A DNA stretch of 54,563 bases, from positions 1 to 54,563 of the forward strand of contig JANJTV010000132.1 in NCBI GenBank assembly GCA_024710905.1, written 5' to 3'. The translations under genes were made by a program, and so were the position numbers. The notes below the pieces were generated by a model. The model was not told where the DNA came from, searched no databases, and saw only the letters and a program-made list of their open reading frames with translations. Shown here one piece after another: positions 22,466 through 31,737 of this stretch; the stretch's first letter is position 1; every line of letters starts with the position of its first letter. This DNA comes from Anaerolineales bacterium (lineage in GTDB: Bacteria > Chloroflexota > Anaerolineae > Anaerolineales > Villigracilaceae).

Positions 22466-23650
22466 ATGAAACTAACATACACCTTTGTGTTGGTGCTGCT
22501 CCTCGGGCTGGCCGCCTGTGGAGCGGCCAGCCAGGGGCAGGAACCCATCCCTACGGTTGTGTTGGAAGGTGGATCTGCTGATTTTTCATCCTCCCAGACC
22601 TCCGCAGTTGCCAGTACCAGCAGTGATGCCAGGGCCTCAGGCGTGGTTGTCCCTGCACAGGAAGCGAAATTGGCTTTTGCAACCGCAGGCAGTGTCATGA
22701 ACGTGTCTGTCACCGCAGGGGATGAAGTCACCGCAGGGGATGTGCTGGTCGAGTTGGAAAATGCCACCGTGCAACTGGAAGTGGAACAGGCCCAACGTAC
22801 GATACGAGAACTAACCTCCCCAGCAGCAATCGCTGCTGGTGAACAGGCAGTTGTTGCTGCACAGAAAAATTATACGGATGCGAAAAACAAGGTTGATTCG
22901 ATAAATTCGCGCCGCACAGACCAGGCCACAATTGACTACTATGAAGCCCAACTGGTTTTGGCTCAAAAAGCCCTTGACCAGGCACGGGATGCATATAACA
23001 GTACCTCTAGCCTATCCTCGGCTGATCCGCAACGGGCAACAGCCACGACCAACCTGTATGCTGCCCAGCAGACCTTTACCCGTGCTCAGGCCAACCTGAA
23101 TTGGTATACAGAACTGCCTTCCGAAACCGATATTGCCCAGGCCAAGGCCAATCTGGCTGCCGCTGAAGCGGCCCTGCAAGAAGCGCAATGGTATCTGGCT
23201 GAACTGAAAGGCCAGGATATCCCTGCTGAGGCTACCGGCGCACAGTTGGCTCGATTACAGCAGGCTCATGATGCATTGCGGGCTGCTGAAGAGAAGCTTT
23301 CCCTGATGCGCCTGCAGGCTCCGTTTGATGGGGTGGTTAGGGCTGTAAATATCGTTGCCGGGGAATATGCCCTGCCTGGTCAGGTGGTGGTGGTCTTAAG
23401 CGATGTGACCAACTTGCAGGTTGTTACGACTGACCTGGGCGAACGTGATGTGGCCAAAGTCAGCCTGGATCAACGTGTAACTGTGCTGGTTGAAGCTCTG
23501 GGCGTGGAAATTGACGGCCAGGTCATCTTAATCTCACCCGTAGCCGACACCCTCGGTGGGGATGTGATTTACAAAACCACCATTGCGCTGGACAGTCTGC
23601 CAGATGGGATTCGGGCAGGAATGCGTGTCACAGTTCAGTACCTCCGTTAA
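22466..23650 (+). CDS. HlyD/MacA-like adaptor lipoprotein
   Basis: A 394-residue periplasmic-adaptor-type protein anchored by a lipobox (LAAC, Cys18). A Ser-rich linker leads to a split biotinyl-lipoyl domain (VVPAQEAKLAFATAGSVMNV and QAPFDGVVRAVNIVAGEYA). These flank a long Ala/Gln/Glu-rich coiled-coil hairpin (about 110-270). A beta-barrel domain closes the protein. MacA-like adaptors bind MacB-type permeases; if the host is monoderm the adaptor would work at the outer face of the single membrane. The ATG at 22466 is chosen over the TTG six bases earlier. Confidence 0.85.
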   Translation: MKLTYTFVLVLLLGLAACGAASQGQEPIPTVVLEGGSADFSSSQTSAVASTSSDARASGVVVPAQEAKLAFATAGSVMNVSVTAGDEVTAGDVLVELENATVQLEVEQAQRTIRELTSPAAIAAGEQAVVAAQKNYTDAKNKVDSINSRRTDQATIDYYEAQLVLAQKALDQARDAYNSTSSLSSADPQRATATTNLYAAQQTFTRAQANLNWYTELPSETDIAQAKANLAAAEAALQEAQWYLAELKGQDIPAEATGAQLARLQQAHDALRAAEEKLSLMRLQAPFDGVVRAVNIVAGEYALPGQVVVVLSDVTNLQVVTTDLGERDVAKVSLDQRVTVLVEALGVEIDGQVILISPVADTLGGDVIYKTTIALDSLPDGIRAGMRVTVQYLR

Positions 23651-23670
23651 AATAGTCTCTTGTGAAGATT

Positions 23671-23709
23671 CGCCTGCTGGTTTTTCCAACAGGAGCCAGC
23701 CAGCAGGCG
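23671..23709 (+). other. Competing hairpins between the two ABC modules
   Basis: CGCCTGCTGG (23671-23680) can pair perfectly with CCAGCAGGCG (23700-23709) over ten base pairs. The same 5' strand can also pair with CCAACAGG (23686-23693) around a TTTTT loop with one mismatch. The two structures are mutually exclusive. No T-run follows, so it is not a classical terminator. It may attenuate, process or stabilise the transcript between the first four ABC genes and the last two. Confidence 0.5.
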
Positions 23710-23729
23710 CTCGTTTATAAAGGTGAAAA

Positions 23730-24500
23730 ATGTTTACTATTCATATCGAAAAATTGACCAAAACCTACGGCTCCGGCGCAACAGCTGTGAACGCTCTTGA
23801 CCATGTCAACCTGACCATTCAGGAAGGCGAATTCGTTGCCATCATGGGGCCCAGTGGCTGCGGAAAATCCACCCTGCTGCACCTGATGGGTGGGCTGGAT
23901 AAGCCCACCAGCGGGCACGTTTTGGTGGGTGGGCACAACCTGGTGGATTTGAATGATGACCAATTGACCGAGCTGCGCCGCCGTAAAATCGGATTTATCT
24001 TCCAGTTCTTCAACCTGATTCCCGTGCTAAACGCGGTCGAAAACGCTGCCCTGCCCGTCACATTGGATGGTATGAAACCCGCCGAAGCCCGCGCTAAAGC
24101 GACGGAGTGGCTGACCCGCTTTGGGCTGGGAGATCGTCTCAGGAACCGGCCAGACCAGCTCTCGGGAGGTCAGCAGCAGCGCGTGGCCATCGCCCGTGCC
24201 CTGGTTGCCCAGCCGGAACTAATTCTTGCTGATGAACCCACTGGCAATCTTGATACACGCTCCAGCGATGAAATTGCCGGGCTGCTTCGCGATGTCTCAA
24301 AGCAATATAATCGCACAGTGGTGATGGTGACCCACGACCCGCGCATTGCTGCCTATTCCGACCGGATTGTCTTCCTGAAGGATGGCAAAGTGGTGGATGA
24401 AACCTTGCTGGAACGCAACCCTGCCCTGGCAGGTGAGGCGCGGGAGAAAAATAAAACTGCCCAGATGGTGGCCGACAAAATCAACGAAATGGGTGATTGA
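23730..24500 (+). CDS. ABC transporter ATP-binding protein of the second exporter (MacB/LolD type)
   Basis: A 256-residue ATPase. Walker A is GPSGCGKST, followed by [41 protein letters not shown] and the H-loop VTHD. The C-terminal tail after the core is about 25 residues of charged sequence. AGGTGAAAA precedes the ATG. It is paired with the long double-FtsX permease that starts one base after its stop, forming a two-gene exporter separate from the four-gene one upstream. Confidence 0.9.
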   Translation: MFTIHIEKLTKTYGSGATAVNALDHVNLTIQEGEFVAIMGPSGCGKSTLLHLMGGLDKPTSGHVLVGGHNLVDLNDDQLTELRRRKIGFIFQFFNLIPVLNAVENAALPVTLDGMKPAEARAKATEWLTRFGLGDRLRNRPDQLSGGQQQRVAIARALVAQPELILADEPTGNLDTRSSDEIAGLLRDVSKQYNRTVVMVTHDPRIAAYSDRIVFLKDGKVVDETLLERNPALAGEAREKNKTAQMVADKINEMGD

Positions 24501-24501
24501 G

Positions 24502-27069
24502 ATGAACCTGCAGATTACCCTGGCGGCCCGTTACCTGCTCGGGCGAAAACTACGCACCTTCCTCACCACCCTGGCCGTTGTATTTGGCGTACTGGTCATT
24601 TTTGGTATGAACATCATCCTGCCGACCATGATGGAAGCCCTGCATGTCAATGTGCAGGGCGCTTCGGGGCTGGTGGATTTCAGCGCCACGCACATCTCGG
24701 CAGAGCCTTTCCCGCTCTCCGTGGCCGACCGCCTGCAAGGGGTGGATGGCGTGCGGGCGGTTTCGCCCTCCCTGGCGCGGGTGGTGAACATCCCGGCAGA
24801 TTTTTACGATGCAGATGCTGAAACAGCGGATGGGGTCACAACGCTCTCGCTGGTAGGCGTACAGCCTGAGGCCGCTCGCACGGTGCGCGCCTACCCCGTA
24901 GTGTCTGGCCGGTACCTGGCGGATTCTGATACCAACGGGGCGGTCATCTCCCGCACCCTGGCCGACGCCATTAAAGTGGATGTTGGCGATGTCTTCCTCG
25001 TTCCCAGCGTGGATGGCCGCGCCGAACTGATGGTGGTGGGCATCCTGCCGCCGCGCACGGCCCCGGGCAGCGAAGAAGTGCTTATGCCGTTGGCGCAGGC
25101 GCAGGCCATCACAGGCACGCCGGGGCGGATTAATACCATTGATATTAATCTTGAAGCGTTTGCAGACGAAGCCCGGCGCGTTGAAGTGCAGCGCACCATT
25201 GAAGCCGCGCTCGGCGAAGGCTACACAATTGGTTCCATGCTGGGTGCCGATGAGCAGATGTTTGCCTCGCTGCAACTGGGGCAGGCCATGTTCAGCCTGC
25301 TGGGCATTATGGCTTTGTTCATGGGCGGGTTCATTATCTTTAACACATTCCGTACTGTTGTGGCCGAACGCCGCCGCGATATTGGCATGCTGCGTGCGCT
25401 TGGCGCAAACCGCAAGACCATTGTTGGAATGTTCCTGGCCGAAGGCCTGTTGCAGGGGTTGGTGGGCACAGGCGTCGGCCTGTTGCTGGGGTACCTGTTT
25501 GGTGCAGGTGTCATTGCCATTGCCGGGCCGGTCATGAGCCAGTTCATTAACCTGACTTTAGGTGAACCGGTAATTACCCCCTGGCTGTTTTTTGGTTCCA
25601 TTGCGCTGGGCGTCGGTGTCACGGTGGCTGCCGGGTTGTTCCCGGCCATCAGCGCCAGCCGTGTTACCCCGCTGGATGCCCTGCGCCCCTCCATGGCAGA
25701 AACGGAGTTTGATCGCAACGCCGGGATAGGTTTCTTTGTGGGTGTTGTGCTAATCTTGCTGACCCTCCTGGCCATCCTGAGCGGGCAGGCTACATTGATT
25801 GTGCCCGGCGGATTCCTGTTCCTGCTCGGGCTGGTGCTGGTTGCGCCCGGCTTGGTGCGCCCGCTATCACTCCTGTTTGGGCGCATCCTGGTCTTTTTCT
25901 ATGCCCGGCAGGGTACCGGTGACCTGGCGCAGGGAAACCTGACCCGCCAGCCCTCACGGGTGGCTGTCACCGCCAGCACCAGCATGCTGGCCCTGGCCAT
26001 TATTGTGGCCGCAGGCGGTATGGTCTCCAGCCTGACCGTCAGCCTGAATGACCTGATTCGCAAGAACCTGGGCAGTGATTACCTGTTTGTGCCGCCATCC
26101 ATTGCATTGTGGAGCAGCAACATGGCCGTCAACGCCGATTTTGCGGAGCAACTGGCCGCTGTTGAGGGCGTGCGAGCGGTCAGCCCGATGCGTTTTTCTG
26201 GGGCCATTTCAGGCGGCCAGCCCATCTCCATGCTGGCCATTGACCCGGTCAAATTCCCCATCGTTTCAGGGTTGTACTTCCAGCAGAATGTTCTGGCTTC
26301 TGATGAAGCTGCCTACCGTTCACTGGACGAAGGCCGCAACATGATTGTGAATAGTGTGTTGCTGGCCGCGCTGGGCAAACAGGTGGGTGACATCATCCGA
26401 GTCAGCACGCCCGATGGTGTACTGGAGTACCGTATTGTGGCCGTAGCAGCCGATTTGCTGAATGCAAAAGTGACCACAGCGTATATCTCCCACCGGTTTA
26501 TGGAGGAAGATTTTGGTGTTACACAGGATGTCTTCATCCAGCTCAATCTCGCGGAAAATGTTGACCGCGCCGCCGTTGACGCAGCCATCAAGGCCCTGGC
26601 CGGGAACTACCCGACCTTCAAGGTTGTCTCCGGTGTGGAATATTACGAAACCATGTTGCAGCAGATGAATGCCGCTTTTGTGGCCATGTATGGCCTGTTT
26701 GCCATGCTGGCCATCCCTTCACTCATCGCCATGATCAATACCCTGACGATTGGGGTGATTGAACGCACCCGCGAAATTGGCATGATTCGCGCGGTGGGCG
26801 GCACGCGTAAACAGGTGCGCTACATGATCCTGGCTGAAGCCCTGCTGCTCTCCGCCATCGGGACGGCCTTTGGCATCCTGGGTGGGTTATATCTGAGTTA
26901 TGTGTTTGTTATTGGGCTGGGGGATATTTTCCCGCTTGGTTATGTTTTCCCGCTGGCCGGGTTGCTGGTGGCTGTTGCAGTCGGGCTGCTGTTCGGGGCC
27001 TTTGCTGCGTTTATCCCGGCCCGCCAGGCTGCCCAGATGGATGTCGTCCATGCCCTGCGGTATGAGTAA
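24502..27069 (+). CDS. Double FtsX-domain ABC permease of the second exporter
   Basis: An 855-residue permease made of two fused MacB-PCD/FtsX halves: N-terminal helix, PCD domain and three helices with VAERRRDIGMLRALGA, then a linker helix pair, a second PCD and three helices with IERTREIGMIRAVGGTRKQV. The two coupling segments imply that one chain replaces the two permeases of the first module. The ATG at 24502 is used because the upstream frame lies within the ATPase gene. Such permeases export lipids, peptides or antibiotics; the cargo here is unknown. A strong terminator follows, ending the operon that starts at padR. Confidence 0.88.
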   Translation: MNLQITLAARYLLGRKLRTFLTTLAVVFGVLVIFGMNIILPTMMEALHVNVQGASGLVDFSATHISAEPFPLSVADRLQGVDGVRAVSPSLARVVNIPADFYDADAETADGVTTLSLVGVQPEAARTVRAYPVVSGRYLADSDTNGAVISRTLADAIKVDVGDVFLVPSVDGRAELMVVGILPPRTAPGSEEVLMPLAQAQAITGTPGRINTIDINLEAFADEARRVEVQRTIEAALGEGYTIGSMLGADEQMFASLQLGQAMFSLLGIMALFMGGFIIFNTFRTVVAERRRDIGMLRALGANRKTIVGMFLAEGLLQGLVGTGVGLLLGYLFGAGVIAIAGPVMSQFINLTLGEPVITPWLFFGSIALGVGVTVAAGLFPAISASRVTPLDALRPSMAETEFDRNAGIGFFVGVVLILLTLLAILSGQATLIVPGGFLFLLGLVLVAPGLVRPLSLLFGRILVFFYARQGTGDLAQGNLTRQPSRVAVTASTSMLALAIIVAAGGMVSSLTVSLNDLIRKNLGSDYLFVPPSIALWSSNMAVNADFAEQLAAVEGVRAVSPMRFSGAISGGQPISMLAIDPVKFPIVSGLYFQQNVLASDEAAYRSLDEGRNMIVNSVLLAALGKQVGDIIRVSTPDGVLEYRIVAVAADLLNAKVTTAYISHRFMEEDFGVTQDVFIQLNLAENVDRAAVDAAIKALAGNYPTFKVVSGVEYYETMLQQMNAAFVAMYGLFAMLAIPSLIAMINTLTIGVIERTREIGMIRAVGGTRKQVRYMILAEALLLSAIGTAFGILGGLYLSYVFVIGLGDIFPLGYVFPLAGLLVAVAVGLLFGAFAAFIPARQAAQMDVVHALRYE

Positions 27070-27087
27070 AAAGCTTGTGCCATGAAA

Positions 27088-27127
27088 AGAAACGGACTGC
27101 CGAATTTGACGACAGTCCGTTTTTATT
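27088..27127. terminator. Bidirectional rho-independent terminator
   Basis: ACGGACTG (27092-27099) pairs with CAGTCCGT (27113-27120), with five T after the stem on the plus strand and an A-rich flank on the other side. It closes the PadR operon and can also end the convergent DinB-fold gene. Confidence 0.85.
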
Positions 27128-27640
27128 TCACCAATCCCCGGCATACAGGGTTTTGTAGGGATCGGCCTGCCGGTTTACCCAGGCGTAATGCAACTCTGCC
27201 AGTTGGCGGATGTGATGCAAATCGTGCGCCACCCAGGCCGCGAACATATCCCCGGCGCGCATGGGCTGTCCCCAGGGCGCCATGGCCCGGGCGTGCCAGT
27301 CCGGGTTTTCCAGCCCGCCCAGCCAGTGCAGGGATTTTTCGCGTTCGGCCAGGAAGTTGGCCAGCGATTGGGCCAGGTCGCGTTGGTTGTATTTCTTCTC
27401 CACGACCCAGCCGGTCGGGTCAATGCGTGGCCAGTCTTCTCCTGAACCGCTTAACAGGATGCCCAATCGCACGCGAAAGTCCAGCATTTCTTCGTCATAC
27501 AGGTGATTCACCACCTCCAGCACAGACCAGCCTTCCGGGGTGGGCTTCCAGCGGGCCTGTTCTTCACCCACGCCGCTCACCAGCGCTTCGATGCGCCGGG
27601 CGTCATCTTTCAATTGTTGGGTCAGCAGGTTCACGTTCAT
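27128..27640 (-). CDS. DinB-superfamily protein
   Basis: A 170-residue four-helix-bundle protein of the DinB/YfiT type. Metal-binding histidines are at the usual places: His46 in VNHLYDEE and His139/His142-143 in AHDLHHIRQL. WSVLEVVNHL is a hallmark. Members include bacillithiol-dependent and other thiol transferases, and many have unknown function. It overlaps the end of the upstream flavoprotein gene by 38 bases; the start is still accepted because AAGGAG precedes the ATG at 27638-27640. Confidence 0.85.
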   Translation of the reverse strand: MNVNLLTQQLKDDARRIEALVSGVGEEQARWKPTPEGWSVLEVVNHLYDEEMLDFRVRLGILLSGSGEDWPRIDPTGWVVEKKYNQRDLAQSLANFLAEREKSLHWLGGLENPDWHARAMAPWGQPMRAGDMFAAWVAHDLHHIRQLAELHYAWVNRQADPYKTLYAGDW

Positions 27641-29165
27641 GGCTTGCTCCTTTTTTCCGTTTGCGAATGTTTTCGCGTCCGCGCCGCATTAAGTTCTCAA
27701 TCCATCCGGCCAGCGGCTCCGCCGCGGGGTAGGGCAGGGTCTCAAAGGCGGGCTGGCCGCTAGCCTGCAAAATGGCATTGGCGGCTTTCAGGCCAGTGAA
27801 GCAGGCCCGCTCGAGGAAGAAGCACGGCGCGGGGTCTTGCACCCAGTCCCCGGCGCAGAACAGGCCCGGCCAGGGCGTTTCAATGCCCAAGTGGCTGCCG
27901 CGCTCGCCCAGGGCGGGCAGGGTGTGACTGGCGGCATTGCGTTGCAGGTGCTGGCCGAGCAGCGCGCCTTTCAGGTCCGGGTGGGCTTTGTAGAATTCGC
28001 TCAACACTTGCGTAATCAGCAGCGCATCGGGCTGGGCCAGCGCCTCCGGCGGGCCGTAAATATGCACTTCAATGCACGAACCGCCAGTTTGATCAGACCA
28101 GTTCCTGTAAGGCTCATATAACCGATCGAGCCAGAAAAAATTGTGCATCTGGAAATCGCCGCTGAAAATACCCGCTTCGTGGGCGCGGCGGGGTTTGCGG
28201 CCAAACCACAGGTGGATGACGGCATTTTCCATGCCCTGCGGGAAGAACAGGTTTTCGCTTTCAGCAGGGAAACTGCCCTTGATAATGGCAGCCGCATTGG
28301 GGGAGTCTGTGGCGAGCAGGACAAATTGGGAGTGCAGGGTCAGGCTGCCTTTGGCGGAGTCAACCTCCAGCCGCCAGTCCTCCCCATCTTTTTTCAGGTG
28401 ATGCAGGCGCACCCCGGGGCGAATTTCCCCACCCAGGGCTGTGATTCTGGCTGCCAGCGCCTCGCAAAGCGGCCCGCCACCCTGTGGCAGGTAGCTGAAG
28501 GCCCAGGCCCGGCGGCGCAGCACGGTGTAGAAACGCAGGAAGGCCAGGAAGCCCGCCAGCGGGACATTGTCTGGATGGGTGGACATGCCGTTGCGGGTCA
28601 GGCCAACGAACAGGGCGCGGATGGCCGGTCCCCAGCGCCGCAGCGCGCGGCCCAGGTTTTCGCCGGAAAGCGGCTGGTTTTCTCCGAACGGGTCGACGCC
28701 CACCGCCATGATCAGCACGCTCCAGACGTGCAGCAGCGATAGCCAGTCGCGCCAGTCAATCGTCCACAGGAAGGATGGTTTGACGAAGAGTTGCAGGTAA
28801 TGGAAAGGCGCGGGTAGCAGGCTGTTGCGAATGGTGCTGCCAATCGGGCTGCGGCCAATGAACGACCCGCTGCGGTAGATCCACTCTTCCTCGCGGGCGG
28901 GGATAAGTTCCGGAAGCAGGTTGTGGCGGGCCAGCATGTGTTTCAGGTGGATGTAGCCATCCCACAGGCCATGCACGCCGTGTTCCAGCGGGAAGGGTTG
29001 GCCGCCAACGATAACTTCGCCCGTTCCGGCCAGCCGCCCGCCGATCTGGGATGGATGCGCTTCAAGCAGCAATGGTTTCAGGCCGCGTTCGGCCAGGTGC
29101 AGGGCGGCGGTCAACCCGGCCACCCCACCGCCAATGATGATGATGTGCCATTTATTGGAAGGCAT
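27603..29165 (-). CDS. FAD-dependent amine-oxidase/phytoene-desaturase-like oxidoreductase
   Basis: A 520-residue flavoprotein. The N-terminus has the dinucleotide-binding motif IIIIGGGVAGLTAALHLAER followed by Glu in LLLEAHPSQIGGRL, and near the C-terminus GLFCAGDWVQD closes the FAD site. This architecture is shared by phytoene desaturases, hydroxysqualene dehydroxylase (HpnE) and related isoprenoid oxidoreductases. The exact substrate is not readable from the sequence, and no other carotenoid genes adjoin it. The ATG at 29163-29165 is preferred over one 18 bases upstream because TATAAT is 7 bases away. The C-terminal tail is basic (RRGRENIRKRKKG). Confidence 0.8.
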   Translation of the reverse strand: MPSNKWHIIIIGGGVAGLTAALHLAERGLKPLLLEAHPSQIGGRLAGTGEVIVGGQPFPLEHGVHGLWDGYIHLKHMLARHNLLPELIPAREEEWIYRSGSFIGRSPIGSTIRNSLLPAPFHYLQLFVKPSFLWTIDWRDWLSLLHVWSVLIMAVGVDPFGENQPLSGENLGRALRRWGPAIRALFVGLTRNGMSTHPDNVPLAGFLAFLRFYTVLRRRAWAFSYLPQGGGPLCEALAARITALGGEIRPGVRLHHLKKDGEDWRLEVDSAKGSLTLHSQFVLLATDSPNAAAIIKGSFPAESENLFFPQGMENAVIHLWFGRKPRRAHEAGIFSGDFQMHNFFWLDRLYEPYRNWSDQTGGSCIEVHIYGPPEALAQPDALLITQVLSEFYKAHPDLKGALLGQHLQRNAASHTLPALGERGSHLGIETPWPGLFCAGDWVQDPAPCFFLERACFTGLKAANAILQASGQPAFETLPYPAAEPLAGWIENLMRRGRENIRKRKKGASHEREPADPTIER

Positions 29166-29172
29166 GTTGTGG

Positions 29173-29178
29173 ATTATA
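29173..29178 (-). promoter_or_regulatory. -10 hexamer TATAAT, 7 bases before the flavoprotein start
   Basis: Minus-strand TATAAT with a 7-base gap to the ATG and no ribosome site. It faces away from the priA promoter, 38 bases distant, so both divergent genes look leaderless. Confidence 0.5.
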
Positions 29179-29190
29179 TGCAAAAACCCT

Positions 29191-29221
29191 TTGCCGGGCG
29201 CCGATTGACCCGGTTTATAAT
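29191..29221 (+). promoter_or_regulatory. Promoter of priA, leaderless type
   Basis: TATAAT (29216-29221) ends 6 bases before the priA ATG at 29228. TTGCCG (29191-29196) is a possible -35 box at a slightly long 19-base spacing. No Shine-Dalgarno sequence is present. Confidence 0.5.
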
Positions 29222-29227
29222 GCTTTC

Positions 29228-31663
29228 ATGCCTTTTGTGCGCGTTGCCGTCAACCATCCTTCCATCCCCGGCGAGTATGACTACTCCCTGCCGCCGGAAT
29301 TGTCGGCGCAGGCCCGGCCCGGTTGCCTGCTGACCGTCCCGCTGGGCGGGCAGGTGATGCAGGGCGTGCTGCTGGCGTTTGTCGAAACCCCGGCGATGGA
29401 GGATGTCAAACCGGTGCAGGATGTGATCGATCCCCGGCCGGTGATGACGGAGGAGCAAATTGCCCTGGCGCGCTGGATGGCGCAGGCCAACCTCCAGCCG
29501 CTTTCCGCCATCATCAGCCTGTTCCTGCCTCCCGGCCTAGCCCAGCAAGCGGATGTGTTGTACCGTCTCGCCGAGGGGTTCAGCCCGGCCAGTTTCAACG
29601 GCCCGACCGAAAAACGCCTATTGGAACTGCTGCAAACGCGCGGACCGCTGCGTGGCAGGCAGATTGACCGGCATTTCCCTGACGCCGAGTGGCGCAAAAC
29701 TGCCCAAAAACTGGCCCGCCAGGGCTACCTGAAAAGCCAGTCCGTCCTGCCGTCGCCCACCATGCGGCCCAAGTTCATCCGTATGGCCCAGCTGGCTGCC
29801 CCGCCCGCCGAAGCGGAGGATTTCATCGGTCAACTGGCTGAAAACGAGACCCAGCGCAACCGGCAAAAGAACCAGCGCCTGACCTTGGCCCTACAAATGC
29901 TGATCCACGAACCGGATGCAGTGAACGTGACCTGGGTGTATGCCGAGAGCAGCTGCAAACTGGACGACCTGCAAGAACTGGAAGAGGCCGGGCTGATTCG
30001 CCTGTTTGAAAGTGAAATTTTCCGCGATTCGCTGGCAGGTATCAGGCCGCTTGAAAACGATACTGTTACGGATTTTGAACTCTCCCCTGAACAACAGCAG
30101 GCCATGCAGGCGCTGGGCCTGCCGGGTGGCAATCCCATCCTATTGCACGGTGTAACCGGCTCCGGCAAAACGGAAATTTATCTGCGCGCCGCCGAAGAGG
30201 TGGTGCGGGCGGGAGGGCAGGCGCTCATCCTGGTGCCCGAAATTGCCCTGACTCCCCAGACCGTGCGACGATTCCTGGCGCGCTTCCCCGGCCAGGTTGG
30301 GCTGCTACACTCGCGCCTGTCGGATGGAGAACGCTATGACACCTGGCGGCGCGCCCGCGCCGGGCTGCTGAAAGTGGTCATCGGCCCGCGCTCGGCCTTG
30401 TTTACCCCTTTCCAAAACATTGGGCTGATCGTGCTGGATGAATGCCACGATAGTTCTTATCGCCAATCCGAGCCGCCATTTTACTCGGCGGTGGAGGCCG
30501 CTATCCAGTACGCCCGGTTTTGCGGCGCAACCTGCCTGCTTGGCTCGGCCACCCCGACGGTTGAACAGCGTTACCGGGCCGAGACAGGCCAATTTACCCT
30601 GTTGGAATTACCCAATCGCGTGGCGGGCGGGCAACCCCTGCCGCAGGTTTCGCTGGTAGATATGCGCGAGGAACTCAAGGCGGGCAACCGCGGCATCTTC
30701 AGCCGGGAGTTGCAGGAGGTTCTGGCCGAAACCCTCCAACGCGGTGAGCAGGCCATCCTGTACCTTAACCGGCGCGGCGCGGCCACGCATGTCTTTTGTC
30801 GCGATTGCGGCCATGTGGTGCAATGCCCGCGCTGTGACTCGCCCCTGACCCTGCACGAAACGGGCGGGCAGGCCCTACTCTGCCACACCTGTGGCTACAC
30901 CCGCAAACAACCCAAGACTTGCCCGAACTGCAACAGCGAACAGATCCGCGCCTACGGGCTGGGCAGTGAAAAAGTGGAAAGTGAAGTGCAATCCTTGCTG
31001 CCCAACGCACGCATATTACGTTGGGACTGGGACACCACCCGCAAAAAGGACGCCCACGAAATCATCCTGACCCATTTTGCCAATCACCAGGCCGATGTGC
31101 TGGTGGGCACACAGATGCTGGCCAAGGGGCTGGACCTGCCGATGGTGACGCTGGTGGGCATTGTGCTGGCGGATGTTGGCCTGAGCCTGCCAGACCCATT
31201 CGCCGCTGAAAAGAACTTCCAGTTGCTGACCCAGGTGGCCGGGCGGGCCGGGCGCTCGGCTCGCGGTGGGCGGGTGGTGATGCAAACCTTTATGCCCGAA
31301 CATCCTGTTATCCAGATGGCGGCCCGGCACGATTTTGCCGGGTTCTATGCCGCCGAACTGGCCTCACGCCGGGAGCTGGGCTACCCGCCATTCATGAACC
31401 TGCTGCGGCTGGAGATTCGCCACCGAAACGGCGAGCAGGTCCGGGCACTAGCCGACTCCCTGGCCCAACAGCTTGAGTCACGCATCCATGCCGAATCCGC
31501 CCGACAGACGACCATCATTGGCCCTGCGCCATGCTACTTCCAGAAAATGAACGACCTGTTTCGCTGGCAGGTGGTACTGCGCGGGCCGAACCCCGCCGTG
31601 TTGATTGACGGCCTGCGCCTGGATGGCTGGCGTGTGGAAGTCAATCCCGGCAGTTTGTTATAA
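29228..31663 (+). CDS. priA: Primosomal replication-restart helicase PriA
   Basis: An 811-residue 3'-5' helicase that reloads the replisome at stalled forks. The N-terminal fork-binding domain starts VRVAVNHPSIPGEYDYSLP. Walker A is GVTGSGKT (308-315), and the DEAH-type box reads DECH (404-407), Cys replacing the more common Glu or Ala. SAT follows at 440-442. The zinc-binding insertion has all eight cysteines: 524/527, 533/536, 552/555 and 565/568. The C-terminal domain (LGYPPFMNLLRLEIRH) is complete. Length is a little above E. coli PriA (732). Confidence 0.93.
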   Translation: MPFVRVAVNHPSIPGEYDYSLPPELSAQARPGCLLTVPLGGQVMQGVLLAFVETPAMEDVKPVQDVIDPRPVMTEEQIALARWMAQANLQPLSAIISLFLPPGLAQQADVLYRLAEGFSPASFNGPTEKRLLELLQTRGPLRGRQIDRHFPDAEWRKTAQKLARQGYLKSQSVLPSPTMRPKFIRMAQLAAPPAEAEDFIGQLAENETQRNRQKNQRLTLALQMLIHEPDAVNVTWVYAESSCKLDDLQELEEAGLIRLFESEIFRDSLAGIRPLENDTVTDFELSPEQQQAMQALGLPGGNPILLHGVTGSGKTEIYLRAAEEVVRAGGQALILVPEIALTPQTVRRFLARFPGQVGLLHSRLSDGERYDTWRRARAGLLKVVIGPRSALFTPFQNIGLIVLDECHDSSYRQSEPPFYSAVEAAIQYARFCGATCLLGSATPTVEQRYRAETGQFTLLELPNRVAGGQPLPQVSLVDMREELKAGNRGIFSRELQEVLAETLQRGEQAILYLNRRGAATHVFCRDCGHVVQCPRCDSPLTLHETGGQALLCHTCGYTRKQPKTCPNCNSEQIRAYGLGSEKVESEVQSLLPNARILRWDWDTTRKKDAHEIILTHFANHQADVLVGTQMLAKGLDLPMVTLVGIVLADVGLSLPDPFAAEKNFQLLTQVAGRAGRSARGGRVVMQTFMPEHPVIQMAARHDFAGFYAAELASRRELGYPPFMNLLRLEIRHRNGEQVRALADSLAQQLESRIHAESARQTTIIGPAPCYFQKMNDLFRWQVVLRGPNPAVLIDGLRLDGWRVEVNPGSLL

Positions 31664-31699
31664 AAAAGAGAGACGACCCTTAACACGGCCGTCTCTCTT
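31662..31699 (-). terminator. Terminator between priA and the di-haem peroxidase gene
   Basis: AAGAGAGACG (31666-31675) pairs perfectly with CGTCTCTCTT (31690-31699). Reading on the minus strand it is followed by six T (31667-31662), so it terminates the peroxidase gene. On the plus strand it may also stop priA, but the tail is weaker. Confidence 0.75.
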
Positions 31700-31737
31700 C
31701 CTTCATCTGCCATCTAAAGTCTAACGACTTAAGTCTC

